7,874 nucleotides of DNA from the NCBI GenBank assembly GCA_947469815.1, contig CANIRI010000099.1, positions 1-7,874 on the forward strand, given 5' to 3'. Below, piece by piece: positions 1-7,160 of this stretch. Within the stretch, counting starts at the first letter, position 1. Each line of letters begins with the position of its first letter. This DNA comes from Comamonadaceae bacterium. GTDB taxonomy: Bacteria > Pseudomonadota > Gammaproteobacteria > Burkholderiales > Burkholderiaceae_C. A program made the translations under genes and the position numbers. Below the pieces are notes generated by a model. It searched no databases and was not told where the DNA came from. It was given only the letters and a program-made list of their open reading frames with translations.

Positions 1-5
1 ACTTT

Positions 6-2096
6 TTGATCAAATTGAAAAAAACATGGGCAAGCAGCATCTATAAAAACTATATTAAAAGATACTCTTTTGCACGTCGTGTCGTGCAATGGGTATGGCG
101 CAGTGGTATTCCGCTATATATAAACAATGTCTATCCTTTGCTAAACAAAGATATGCGGCAATGGCGATCTCTGGTGCAATATTCCCTGGTCGCTGAACTT
201 TCACATGAGCCCAGCTATGATCTTATCAATGAATCGATTGTAGAAACCATGCTACTAACTGTATTCCCTGAAAAAAATCAGCATCTTTTAGGTTCAAAAC
301 AGGCTCAATATACGTTTCCTAAAATCTTTGTTGCAACGGTCCCAAATGCAATGATTTATGGTGGTACGAATCTGGTTCTAACTGATAAGCAAGTGCTTTG
401 TCATGATTTATATAATTTTCATCAAGATTACACCTCAGAAGAACTTCATTGTCGAGCAATCATTAATCCCAGAGACAATTGTATCCGGTGGTTATCGCAT
501 GATAATACACCCGGTCGTATCCCCGTTGCTGCATCTTTTGTGGATTCTTGTGCGGCCAACTATGCCCATTGGGTAACTGAGGTGCTACCACGCATCTGTC
601 TGTTCTGCTCTGATAGTCGATTTGATGATATTCCAATCATCATCAATGATGGTTTGCACAGCAATTTAATAGAATCACTTTATCTGGTGTGTGGCAATAG
701 AGCGATTTTTTCCCTGCCAATTGGCCAAGCCATGACTGTCGACAAACTGTACATCATGTCTCCTTCTGGGTACGTGCCTTTCGAAAAACGACCAGGAAAA
801 TTTATAAAGCCTCCTTCGGATGCTTTGTTCAGCCCGGATGCGCTACAAATGCTTCGTGATCGACTCAGGGATAAATTATCGATGGTGCGGAGCGATGATT
901 TCCCCAAAAAAATATATCTACGTCGTGGGACAAGCATACGTAAGCTCATTAATGAGTCAGAAATCGAAGCTATATTAGTTGCCAGAGGATTTTCGATTAT
1001 ATCCACTGAACGACTTACATTTGCAGAGCAAGTGGTGGTTTTTCAAAATGCGGAAGTCATTATTGGACCGACTGGTGCAGCTTGCGCAAACATTATTTTT
1101 AGCAACCCACTTGCCGATATTGTTATATTGATGGGTACTCACGAAAACATGCCTTACCGATATTGGCTGAATATGTCCAGTGCAGTTGGCGTAAAAAAGA
1201 TTTGTTATATCTTGGGTGACATCGTACAAAACAAGGAGCTTGATTTTCATGGTGACTATCAAATCAATATCAATGAGTTACACAACTATCTAAATAAACT
1301 CCTGGGAAAACAGATGACTACCATTCATCCAACCGCTTATGTGTCTCCTCTCGCAAAACTGGGCAATCAAGTTGAGGTCGGAGCCCTTGCAATCATTCAT
1401 GACAATGTGGTCATAGGTGACCGAGTTAAAATTGGGGCTTATTGTGAATTAGGCCTTTCTACTCCGCTTGGTGATGGCACACCGTTAATTATTCAGAATG
1501 ATTCTTTAATAAGGTCACATTCAATATTTTATGAGTCTTCGGTATTTGGCTCTGGTTTGACAACAGGACATCACGTAACCGTTCGGGAAAATACAAAGGC
1601 AGGAGAAAGCTTTCAAATTGGTACGTTTAGTGAAATCCAAGGCGATTGCGAAATAGGCGATTTTGTTCGATTTCAATCCCATGTTTTTGTCAGTAAAAAA
1701 ACAAAAATAGGTAACTATGTTTGGGTGCTACCTTATGTTGTTTTTACCAACGACCCCACCCCTCCTAGCAATCAAATGATGGGGTGCATTATTGAAGATT
1801 TTGCCAGCATTTGTGCTTCATCAACTATCTTACCGGGAATTACAGTCGGCCAGTATTCATTGGTTGCAGCTGGAGCGTGTGTGACCAAAGATGTCCCTGC
1901 TCACATGGCCGTAGCAGGTGTACCAGCAAAAGTAACCGGCGAAGCTAAATCTATTTTGAAACGAGATGGCTCCGGAGAACCAGCATACCCATGGAAAACC
2001 CATTTTCATCGAGGCTATCCTGCTTCTGTCGTCGATAACTGGAAAACTGAGCTCAATACAAAGACTGATGGCAAAAATGGAGTTATAAATGATTGA
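6..2096 (+). CDS. GT61 (DUF563) glycosyltransferase fused to sugar N-acyltransferase (left-handed beta-helix)
   Basis: Two-domain protein of 696 residues. Residues about 90-436 resemble GT61/DUF563 glycosyltransferases: HWVTEVLPR (188-196), YLRRG (304-308), NESE (316-319), AEQVVVF (340-346) and GPTGAACANIIF (354-365). Residues 437-696 form a hexapeptide-repeat acyltransferase: repeated I/V-G-x-x-V turns, GHHVTVREN (521-529), FTNDPTPPS (580-588) and a closing AGVPAKV (637-643). Its 260 residues match the length of QdtC/AntD-like enzymes that N-acylate dTDP-amino sugars using acyl-CoA. The acyltransferase would finish the sugar made by the next two genes, and the GT61 part would transfer a sugar, presumably in the cytoplasm. 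Start: the frame is open to the window's left edge. TTG at 6 is only the first start-like codon, so the true start may lie upstream and the gene may be 5' partial. The end overlaps the next gene by 8 bases. A natural fusion of these two domains is unusual. I am sure of both folds, but the sugar substrates are inferred. Confidence 0.88.
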   Translation: MIKLKKTWASSIYKNYIKRYSFARRVVQWVWRSGIPLYINNVYPLLNKDMRQWRSLVQYSLVAELSHEPSYDLINESIVETMLLTVFPEKNQHLLGSKQAQYTFPKIFVATVPNAMIYGGTNLVLTDKQVLCHDLYNFHQDYTSEELHCRAIINPRDNCIRWLSHDNTPGRIPVAASFVDSCAANYAHWVTEVLPRICLFCSDSRFDDIPIIINDGLHSNLIESLYLVCGNRAIFSLPIGQAMTVDKLYIMSPSGYVPFEKRPGKFIKPPSDALFSPDALQMLRDRLRDKLSMVRSDDFPKKIYLRRGTSIRKLINESEIEAILVARGFSIISTERLTFAEQVVVFQNAEVIIGPTGAACANIIFSNPLADIVILMGTHENMPYRYWLNMSSAVGVKKICYILGDIVQNKELDFHGDYQININELHNYLNKLLGKQMTTIHPTAYVSPLAKLGNQVEVGALAIIHDNVVIGDRVKIGAYCELGLSTPLGDGTPLIIQNDSLIRSHSIFYESSVFGSGLTTGHHVTVRENTKAGESFQIGTFSEIQGDCEIGDFVRFQSHVFVSKKTKIGNYVWVLPYVVFTNDPTPPSNQMMGCIIEDFASICASSTILPGITVGQYSLVAAGACVTKDVPAHMAVAGVPAKVTGEAKSILKRDGSGEPAYPWKTHFHRGYPASVVDNWKTELNTKTDGKNGVIND
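1304..1316 (+). promoter_or_regulatory. Candidate internal ribosome binding site and ATG at the domain junction
   Basis: GGGA at 1304-1307 sits six bases before an in-frame ATG (1314-1316) that encodes Met437, exactly where the acyltransferase family normally begins (MTTIHPTAYVSP). The codon before it, CAG (1311-1313), is one base from TAG. The acyltransferase may therefore also be made separately from this start, as it would have been before fusion. The Shine-Dalgarno match is modest, so internal initiation is inferred. Confidence 0.4.
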
Positions 2097-2505
2097 ACAT
2101 TGTAAAATACTTGAGATGCCAAAAATAAACGACCCTAGAGGGAATCTCACGTTTATTGAGTCAGGCAATCATATTCCATTTAATATCAATCGCGTCTACT
2201 ACCTTTATGATGTTCCAGGCGGTGCTGCGCGTGGCGGTCATGCCCACAAAGCATTGCACCAACTGATCATTCCTATATTTGGTTCGTTTGACATTCATAT
2301 TGATGATGGACGTTCCAAAAAAACCATACATATGGATCGTAGCCATTGTGGGTTATATATATGCCCCATGATTTGGCGAGAGATTGATAATTTTTCACCC
2401 AATGCAATCTGTATGGTTTTAGCCTCAAATTTATATAGTGAATCGGATTACTACCGTGACTATCATGAGTTTCTGGCAGATATACCCAAAGAGGAAATAC
2501 AATGA
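2089..2505 (+). CDS. fdtA/qdtA: dTDP-sugar 3,4-ketoisomerase, FdtA/QdtA cupin family (WxcM-like)
   Basis: A single cupin domain of 138 residues, the normal family length. It should convert dTDP-4-keto-6-deoxyglucose to the 3-keto isomer in the cytoplasm, the step before 3-amination. Hallmarks seen are DPRGNL (15-20), RVYYLYDVP (35-43), the catalytic-histidine motif RGGHAHK (48-54, His51 and His53), [11 protein letters not shown] (88-98) and the C-terminal SESDYYRDY. The product may be galacto (FdtA) or gluco (QdtA) configured. As I recall, FdtA has Arg and His at the two deciding positions and QdtA has Tyr and Arg. This protein has Arg17 with Arg97, a mixed set, so the stereochemistry cannot be assigned. 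Start: ATG at 2089 has TGGAG at 2079-2082 and nearby bases as ribosome binding site, and overlaps the upstream stop by 8 bases, suggesting translational coupling. The 3' end overlaps the aminotransferase start by 4 bases (ATGA). Confidence 0.93.
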   Translation: MIEHCKILEMPKINDPRGNLTFIESGNHIPFNINRVYYLYDVPGGAARGGHAHKALHQLIIPIFGSFDIHIDDGRSKKTIHMDRSHCGLYICPMIWREIDNFSPNAICMVLASNLYSESDYYRDYHEFLADIPKEEIQ

Positions 2506-3596
2506 TGAAGATCCCTTTTCTTGATCTCTCGCGTGTTCATCAAGACATTTATGAACCATTGCAAGCCGCGTTTAGTCGGGTACTTGATTCGGGCTGTTTC
2601 ATTATGGGCCATGAATTAGAATCATTTGAAACCGAATTTGCCGAATATTGTGGCGTTAAACACTGTGTGGGCGTAGGCAATGGACTTGAGGCCATTCATC
2701 TTCTGCTTCGCGCTTATAAAATTGGACAGGGTGATGAAGTCATTGTTCCATCTAATACCTTCATTGCTACTTGGTTGGCCGTTAGCCAATGCGGTGCTAC
2801 GCCTGTTCCGGTCGAGCCTCGTTGTGACACACATAATATTGACCCTGATTTGATTGAAGCTGCGATCACACCACGGACTAGAGCTATTATTGCTGTGCAT
2901 CTATATGGTCAATCAGCAGACATGGATCGAATTAATGACATTGCACTACGGTACAACCTGATAGTTATTGAAGACGCCGCACAAGCGCAAGGAGCGGAAT
3001 ACAAAGGGAAACGTGCCGGTTCTTTAGGTCATGCCGCAGCCACCAGTTTTTATCCGGGCAAAAACCTGGGCGCGCTTGGCGATGGCGGTGCTGTATTAAC
3101 TCAGGACGATGACATTGCCGACGACATAAAACGACTCCGAAATTATGGATCAAAGGTCAAATATCAACATGACACAGCGGGTTACAATAGTCGTCTTGAT
3201 GAAATGCAAGCCGCGTTTCTACGCGTGAAACTCAATCATCTCAATGAATGGAATATCCGCCGGCGAAAAGTTGCTCTTCAATATTCAACGCTGTTAAATG
3301 GATTGGAAATAATTTCACCCTTCGTTCCTGATTGGGCTGATCCTGTTTGGCATCTTTATGTCATTCGTAGTCAACAACGCGATAAACTGAAAACGCATTT
3401 GGAACATCAGGGTATATCCACTGTGATCCATTACCCAATCGCTCCGCATCAACAAAACTGTTATCTCCAATATGCTGACCATTCACTTCCGATTGCCAAG
3501 TCGCTGTCGGGCGAAGTGCTTAGTCTACCGATGTCACCTGCGATGAAGGATGATGAAATTGAATATGTGGTTAAGATGATTGGGCAATTCAGCTAA
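2502..3596 (+). CDS. fdtB/qdtB: PLP-dependent dTDP-3-keto-6-deoxyhexose aminotransferase (DegT/DnrJ/EryC1; FdtB/QdtB type)
   Basis: A fold-type I aminotransferase of 364 residues, full length for the DegT/DnrJ/EryC1 sugar aminotransferases. It should move an amino group, normally from glutamate, to C3 of the keto sugar made by the preceding isomerase, giving a dTDP-3-amino-3,6-dideoxyhexose for the acyltransferase. Seen: N-terminal [10 protein letters not shown], the [15 protein letters not shown] cofactor loop (57-71), SNTFIAT (84-90), [11 protein letters not shown] with Asp158 and Gln161 for the PLP ring, [16 protein letters not shown] with Lys187 as the Schiff-base lysine, and [11 protein letters not shown], typical of the sugar-binding loop. 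Start: ATGATG at 2502 and 2505. GAGGAAA at 2491-2497 serves either one. I keep the first because it forms the ATGA overlap with the isomerase stop. No damage is seen. The family is certain. C3 rather than C4 amination is inferred from the adjacent ketoisomerase. Confidence 0.94.
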   Translation: MMKIPFLDLSRVHQDIYEPLQAAFSRVLDSGCFIMGHELESFETEFAEYCGVKHCVGVGNGLEAIHLLLRAYKIGQGDEVIVPSNTFIATWLAVSQCGATPVPVEPRCDTHNIDPDLIEAAITPRTRAIIAVHLYGQSADMDRINDIALRYNLIVIEDAAQAQGAEYKGKRAGSLGHAAATSFYPGKNLGALGDGGAVLTQDDDIADDIKRLRNYGSKVKYQHDTAGYNSRLDEMQAAFLRVKLNHLNEWNIRRRKVALQYSTLLNGLEIISPFVPDWADPVWHLYVIRSQQRDKLKTHLEHQGISTVIHYPIAPHQQNCYLQYADHSLPIAKSLSGEVLSLPMSPAMKDDEIEYVVKMIGQFS

Positions 3597-3612
3597 CACT
3601 TAGGTGCAATAA

Positions 3613-5076
3613 ATGAGCATTAAAAAATCAGGTTCACTCTACGCAACCTGTAAAGTTGTTGCCAAAGCCATTCATAACGGTGAACTTAATCTCGCCTTAC
3701 AATTAATTCATGATTTAGTAGAGCGCATTATCACGGAACCCCTCTGTACTGGCCATGTATATGGATCAAAAGAGCTGGATGATCTGTGTCAAACAATTGG
3801 TGAATGTAATTTATCCGGCAACTGCCCACGTCATCCCGAACGCCGTGAGGGATCGCCTGCCGATGGCACCGTTTTTGTCTATATTGTTACAAAAGTACAA
3901 AAATCAGGCGGACATAGTCGAGTCATTGAACGTTTTATCACGGCAAGACCTGAAGCAAAACATTTGATTTTGGCAACGGGATTGAATGGCAAGTCAGACT
4001 TTGCTTGTCGACTAAGCGAATTATCAAAAATAACCGATGTGATTTTGGAAACAGCTCCATCTGGGAATTTTCAACAAAAGTTAACTTGGCTACAAAAACG
4101 GCTAATAGAAATACAACCTGAACAGACCTATCTATTTAATGATCATCAAGATAGTATCGCGATTGCCGCCATTCAACCCTCTATGGGACTTAATGCCAGC
4201 TTTTACCATCATGCTGATCATCACCTGTGTTTAGGCGTGTTTTCATCGCATTTGCATGAGCACATTGATATACATCCGATGGGTTATCATCACTGCAGAG
4301 AAACGCTGGGGGTTAAGAATAGATATCTGCCCCTGACTATTGATGACAAAGGTATGCGCTCAACTAATGTACCATTTAAACAGAATGATTACCTTACAAC
4401 ATGCACAGCAGCGCGCGCCAATAAAATTGAAAGCCCCTATTACATCAGTTATCTTGCTGTTATTCCCCTGCTCTTACAATCCACAGGTGGAAAACATGTC
4501 CATATTGGACGTTTAACGCCGTGGGCTTTATTTAAACTTCGGCGCAGTTTAAAAAAACATGGCATAGCTTCAGATCGGTTTGTCTATACACCTTGGGTCC
4601 CTAGTGTATGGACAGCTTTACATGATTTTAATGTGGATTTATACATCACCTCATTCCCTTATGGCGGAGGTCTTACCCTGATTGAGGCAATGGGCGCGGG
4701 TGTACCTGTAGCACTTCATAGGCATATTTATTCCAGAGTATTGAGTGGAATTGATCTCGCCTACCCTGAAGCATTCATCTGGCAAGACCCTGACGCTTTG
4801 ATAGAGTATTGTTGTACTGTAACTGCGGATGAGTTGCTTAAACATGGAGAAATAGCACGCCGGCAGTATGAAAACTTCTATGATCGCGACATTTTTGATG
4901 GCCTGATTAATCAAAAAATTGATTCACTTGAACCAGGTCAATTGCCTGAATATCCTCAAAAATCAGATGAATGGGCTTGCTGGATGGAAAACCAACTCTC
5001 GCTAAGCAAGCTTATTATGCGCACAGCTTATCGGTCTTACAGGCGAATACGAAGAAGATTAGCCCGATCGCATTAA
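3613..5076 (+). CDS. GT-B fold glycosyltransferase (GT4/GT41-like) of the polysaccharide operon
   Basis: A protein of 487 residues that probably transfers a nucleotide sugar during surface glycan assembly. The N-terminal Rossmann half begins near residue 86 with VFVYIVTKVQKSGGHSRVIE, including a GG-H-R donor-side loop. The C-terminal half carries VHIGRL (296-301), FVYTPWVP (323-330) and the donor-binding signature DLYITSFPYGGGLTLIEAMG followed by AGVPVALH (342-369), with Glu358 as the nucleotide-ribose contact. The first Glu of the GT4 EX7E motif is Tyr350, so the signature looks more like GT41-type FPYGGG sequences. The C-terminus is strongly basic (about 469-487), which could help membrane contact. 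No signal peptide is seen. Residues 73-81 (RHPERREGS) come from a palindromic repeat. AGGTG at 3602-3606 lies six bases before the ATG, 16 bases after the aminotransferase stop, so it belongs to the same operon. Donor and acceptor are unknown. Confidence 0.85.
   Translation: MSIKKSGSLYATCKVVAKAIHNGELNLALQLIHDLVERIITEPLCTGHVYGSKELDDLCQTIGECNLSGNCPRHPERREGSPADGTVFVYIVTKVQKSGGHSRVIERFITARPEAKHLILATGLNGKSDFACRLSELSKITDVILETAPSGNFQQKLTWLQKRLIEIQPEQTYLFNDHQDSIAIAAIQPSMGLNASFYHHADHHLCLGVFSSHLHEHIDIHPMGYHHCRETLGVKNRYLPLTIDDKGMRSTNVPFKQNDYLTTCTAARANKIESPYYISYLAVIPLLLQSTGGKHVHIGRLTPWALFKLRRSLKKHGIASDRFVYTPWVPSVWTALHDFNVDLYITSFPYGGGLTLIEAMGAGVPVALHRHIYSRVLSGIDLAYPEAFIWQDPDALIEYCCTVTADELLKHGEIARRQYENFYDRDIFDGLINQKIDSLEPGQLPEYPQKSDEWACWMENQLSLSKLIMRTAYRSYRRIRRRLARSH
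3829..3854 (+). repeat. Dispersed palindromic repeat translated inside the glycosyltransferase gene
   Basis: A 26-base stretch reading CGTCATCCCGAACG, then CCGTGAGGGATC. ATCCC (3833-3837) pairs with GGGAT (3849-3853) and ACG (3840-3842) with CGT (3844-3846), separated by symmetric GA steps. I recognise the consensus GTCATCCCGAACGnn-GTGAGGGATC as a short repeat scattered through many bacterial genomes, whose translations give RHPERSEGS in one frame and VIPNAVRD in another. Both readings occur here: RHPERREGS in the gene frame (residues 73-81) and HVIPNAVRD in the next frame. It adds no frameshift and lies just before the conserved GT-B core. Recognition is from memory. Confidence 0.65.
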
Positions 5077-5131
5077 TATTGATTGGCATGGTGCTGATAT
5101 TCCCATGAATATGCAACGTGAAGACATTGCA

Positions 5132-5458
5132 TTAGCCCACGGAAGACGAATACAACACCTGACCTACACGGTTAATATGTTCAATCAAATCAGGCGAATC
5201 AATGCATTTAAACAAAGACAGGTCAATGGAATAAATCAACATCAAATCATCCAGCTGGGTTTCAATACGGTTCAGTTGCTCATATGTTAATTGTTCACCC
5301 AACAACGTTATATCGATATCCGACCCATTGCGGTAATTGCCTTTTGCTCGCGAACCATAAATAACTGCTTTGTCAATGCATGGGTAGTTTGAAAACACCG
5401 CTTTCATTTGGCTGATAGTGGATTCTTTCAAACCGAATGGTAATGGATCAACCGGCAT
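5132..5458 (-). CDS. mntA: MntA: minimal nucleotidyltransferase antitoxin (type VII toxin-antitoxin)
   Basis: A minimal MNT-family nucleotidyltransferase of 108 residues, normal length. Members such as Shewanella MntA neutralise the HEPN toxin HepT by AMPylating its active-site tyrosine using ATP. The defining GSX10DXD motif is present exactly: Gly35-Ser36, ten residues, Asp47-Ile48-Asp49, inside VIYGSRAKGNYRNGSDIDI. Asp79 in YSIDL is the likely third metal ligand. The C-terminus (LIEHINRVGQVLY) is the usual family ending, so the gene is intact. Start: ATG at 5458-5456 is preceded on the minus strand by AAGG with an eight-base spacer. It overlaps the 3' end of hepT by 11 bases, so the two are co-translated in the usual toxin-first order. 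Its stop faces the glycosyltransferase stop across 55 bases with no clear terminator. Activity is inferred from family and motifs. Confidence 0.93.
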   Translation of the reverse strand: MPVDPLPFGLKESTISQMKAVFSNYPCIDKAVIYGSRAKGNYRNGSDIDITLLGEQLTYEQLNRIETQLDDLMLIYSIDLSLFKCIDSPDLIEHINRVGQVLYSSSVG

Positions 5459-5873
5459 TTTCTAGGCCTTGCATGGTTTCTCTCAGCTCTAAAAATAAAG
5501 AAAAATACCGTTTAACAATGTTTTCAGCGATTAAATCCGCCGTTGCTTGATTATACGTGTGGCTGGTTCGGTTCCTGTCTTTAATCATGCCCATCCATCC
5601 ATCGCCATCCTGAATCAAGTCCAATTTGAAGGCTTCACGCGTTGCATCTCGTGATCCGTGTATTGCAGAATTGCCTTGTTCTCTTAAATAATCACGCAAA
5701 ACATTCCAGGCTAATTCATGAGTGTACTCAAAGGCTTGAATTAAACCTTGCTCTTCCAACTCATTTAATTGGCCTTTGGCAATAAATTTTTCAAATTGTG
5801 ATAATGCTTTTTTATAATTGGAAAAACGCTGCATCCAACGTACTTCTGATGTTTCATCCATAACGTTATCCAT
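5448..5873 (-). CDS. hepT: HepT: HEPN-domain RNase toxin (HI0074 nucleotidyltransferase-substrate-binding family)
   Basis: An all-helical HEPN protein of the HI0074 family and partner of the adjacent MntA. HepT toxins cleave RNA and are silenced by AMPylation of the motif tyrosine. The RX4HXY motif is complete in RNRTSHTY, with Arg, His and the target Tyr at 113, 118 and 120 counted from the longest start (ATG 5912), or 100, 105 and 107 from the start used here. Other family blocks are RWMQRFSNYKKAL, GLIQAFEYTHELAWNVL and GSRDATREAF. Three starts are possible: ATG at 5912, 5873 and 5861. I chose 5873 because the 5912 ATG has no ribosome binding site and falls about where transcription from the TATACT box would begin, while family proteins start shortly before the RW-QRF block. 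CGGA lies about seven bases before 5873. The 5861 ATG is equally possible. The 3' end overlaps mntA by 11 bases. Confidence 0.92.
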   Translation of the reverse strand: MDNVMDETSEVRWMQRFSNYKKALSQFEKFIAKGQLNELEEQGLIQAFEYTHELAWNVLRDYLREQGNSAIHGSRDATREAFKLDLIQDGDGWMGMIKDRNRTSHTYNQATADLIAENIVKRYFSLFLELRETMQGLENAG

Positions 5874-5919
5874 ATTAAATTCCGAATTAGATAGATTTAT
5901 TCGGAGTGTCATACGATTT

Positions 5920-5925
5920 AGTATA
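5920..5925 (-). promoter_or_regulatory. Candidate -10 box (TATACT) for hepT-mntA
   Basis: Minus-strand TATACT lies in the gap between the ATPase stop and hepT, a 5/6 match to TATAAT. No convincing -35 box is found at 16-18 bases upstream. Transcription would begin near 5913-5912, giving roughly a 40-base leader to the 5873 start. It may give the toxin-antitoxin pair its own promoter independent of the ATPase gene. Confidence 0.35.
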
Positions 5926-5966
5926 ACGATTCAACCAGTAATAAGCCACAAAACAGCCGAGAATTA

Positions 5967-7160
5967 CTAAGGCGTATCAAAAATCAAATGAACCTCTTGC
6001 CACGGTAACGCCATGATCTGCTCATTCAGTTTATAACGATTTGGAGTCTGGCAAACAATATAAGCGCGCTCTATATCGGGGTATTCTTCAATGAATTTTT
6101 TGAGATGCCGTGCATCATTCATATCGGGTTTATCGGTCCACCTGACCTCAATAGGAATGTACCGATGTGCAATATCAAGGACATAATCTATTTCGGGCCC
6201 ACTGGTATCCCGCCAATACCTTACTTTGATTTGCGGCGAGCGCAATTGACTCTGGTACACCAGCTCGTTACCAATATAGTGTTCAAATAAATCAGCCATG
6301 ATTTTCTTTGGCAATCCAATCGATTCATTCGCACAAACCCGGCGCACGCCCAAATCAAAAAACAAATATTTAGGGGATTTAACCAATCTGCGCTGAGTAT
6401 AACTGTTTGTGATGGGATCAATTCTTAATACCAGCATGCAGTCTTCTAAAATTTGATAGTAGTTGGCTATTGTTGTATCTGCAACGCCTACATCTTGTGA
6501 CAGCCGCGTGAAATTTAACTGGCGTCCTGCCTCCCCTGCAGCAATTTGAAGAAAACGAGAAAAGCTTCCTACGTTACGAACCAATGCTTCTGCACGAATC
6601 TCCTCTTCAAGATAAGTACTGACATAAGAATAAAGATCAATCTCTTGCAATGAAGGCTCGGTGTCCGTGACAATGCCCGGCAACGCCCCATACAATAACA
6701 GCTGCTCGATAGTTGGGTTCAATGCATGCATTTCTTGATATAACAAAGGCGTCATGTGTAGAGAAACAACGCGCCCCGGAAGCAAGTTCAGATCTTTTCC
6801 TGCTTTCAATTTTCGAGCCGATGATCCGGATAAAATAAATTGTGCCTTTTGTTTATCAATCATGTATTGCGCAATATCCATAACACGTGGAATTTTTTGC
6901 ACTTCATCAATAAAAATAAGCGGGGGCTTCGAAAACATTTTGATTTGTTCTTCCAGCTCACGTTCTAGCAACGCAGGATTTTGCTCGTATCGTTGACGCG
7001 TTGCAACATGAGCAAATGAATAGCTAATATCCGGCTTGATTTGTTTTTCAATTAAGGTGGTTTTACCCGTTTGACGCGGGCCTAACAATAAAATACTTTT
7101 GTCCCGTTCCAACGTTTGCCGGATATTTTTTTCTAATAGTCGGGGGATAAATGGCTTCAT
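5967..7160 (-). CDS. AAA ATPase with C-terminal DUF4143 domain
   Basis: A protein of 397 residues, typical of the AAA_14/DUF4143 family, which is common in accessory regions and has no settled function. N-terminal ATPase: Walker A GPRQTGKTT (27-35, Lys33), Walker B LIFIDEVQ (81-88, Asp85 and Glu86) and a sensor-like FILSGSSARK (108-117). The middle includes a helix-turn-helix-like stretch (FTRLSQDVGVADTTIANYYQIL, 217-238). The C-terminal DUF4143 part has a PD-(D/E)XK nuclease-like arrangement: LFEHYIGNEL (291-300), GPEIDYVL (321-328) and IPIEVRW (335-341), where the usual ExK lysine is Arg340. ATP hydrolysis is likely, whereas nuclease activity is doubtful. No signal peptide or membrane segment is seen. 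ATG at 7160-7158 opens the conserved N-terminus. No strong ribosome binding site precedes it, and the start lies at the foot of an inverted repeat that could affect initiation. hepT follows on the same strand. Confidence 0.88.
   Translation of the reverse strand: MKPFIPRLLEKNIRQTLERDKSILLLGPRQTGKTTLIEKQIKPDISYSFAHVATRQRYEQNPALLERELEEQIKMFSKPPLIFIDEVQKIPRVMDIAQYMIDKQKAQFILSGSSARKLKAGKDLNLLPGRVVSLHMTPLLYQEMHALNPTIEQLLLYGALPGIVTDTEPSLQEIDLYSYVSTYLEEEIRAEALVRNVGSFSRFLQIAAGEAGRQLNFTRLSQDVGVADTTIANYYQILEDCMLVLRIDPITNSYTQRRLVKSPKYLFFDLGVRRVCANESIGLPKKIMADLFEHYIGNELVYQSQLRSPQIKVRYWRDTSGPEIDYVLDIAHRYIPIEVRWTDKPDMNDARHLKKFIEEYPDIERAYIVCQTPNRYKLNEQIMALPWQEVHLIFDTP

Noticed and set aside
680..1262. Open frames on the strand opposite the GT61 domain
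   Set aside because: They are antisense to a clearly conserved domain, show no family features, and have no start context.
3755..3967. Small plus-strand frame inside the glycosyltransferase gene containing HVIPNAVRD
   Set aside because: The recognisable peptide is only the other reading frame of the palindromic repeat. The surrounding gene frame is the conserved one.
5087..5107. CATGG and CCATG inverted repeat between the convergent genes, considered as a terminator
   Set aside because: Only five base pairs around an 11-base loop, with no T-run on either side.
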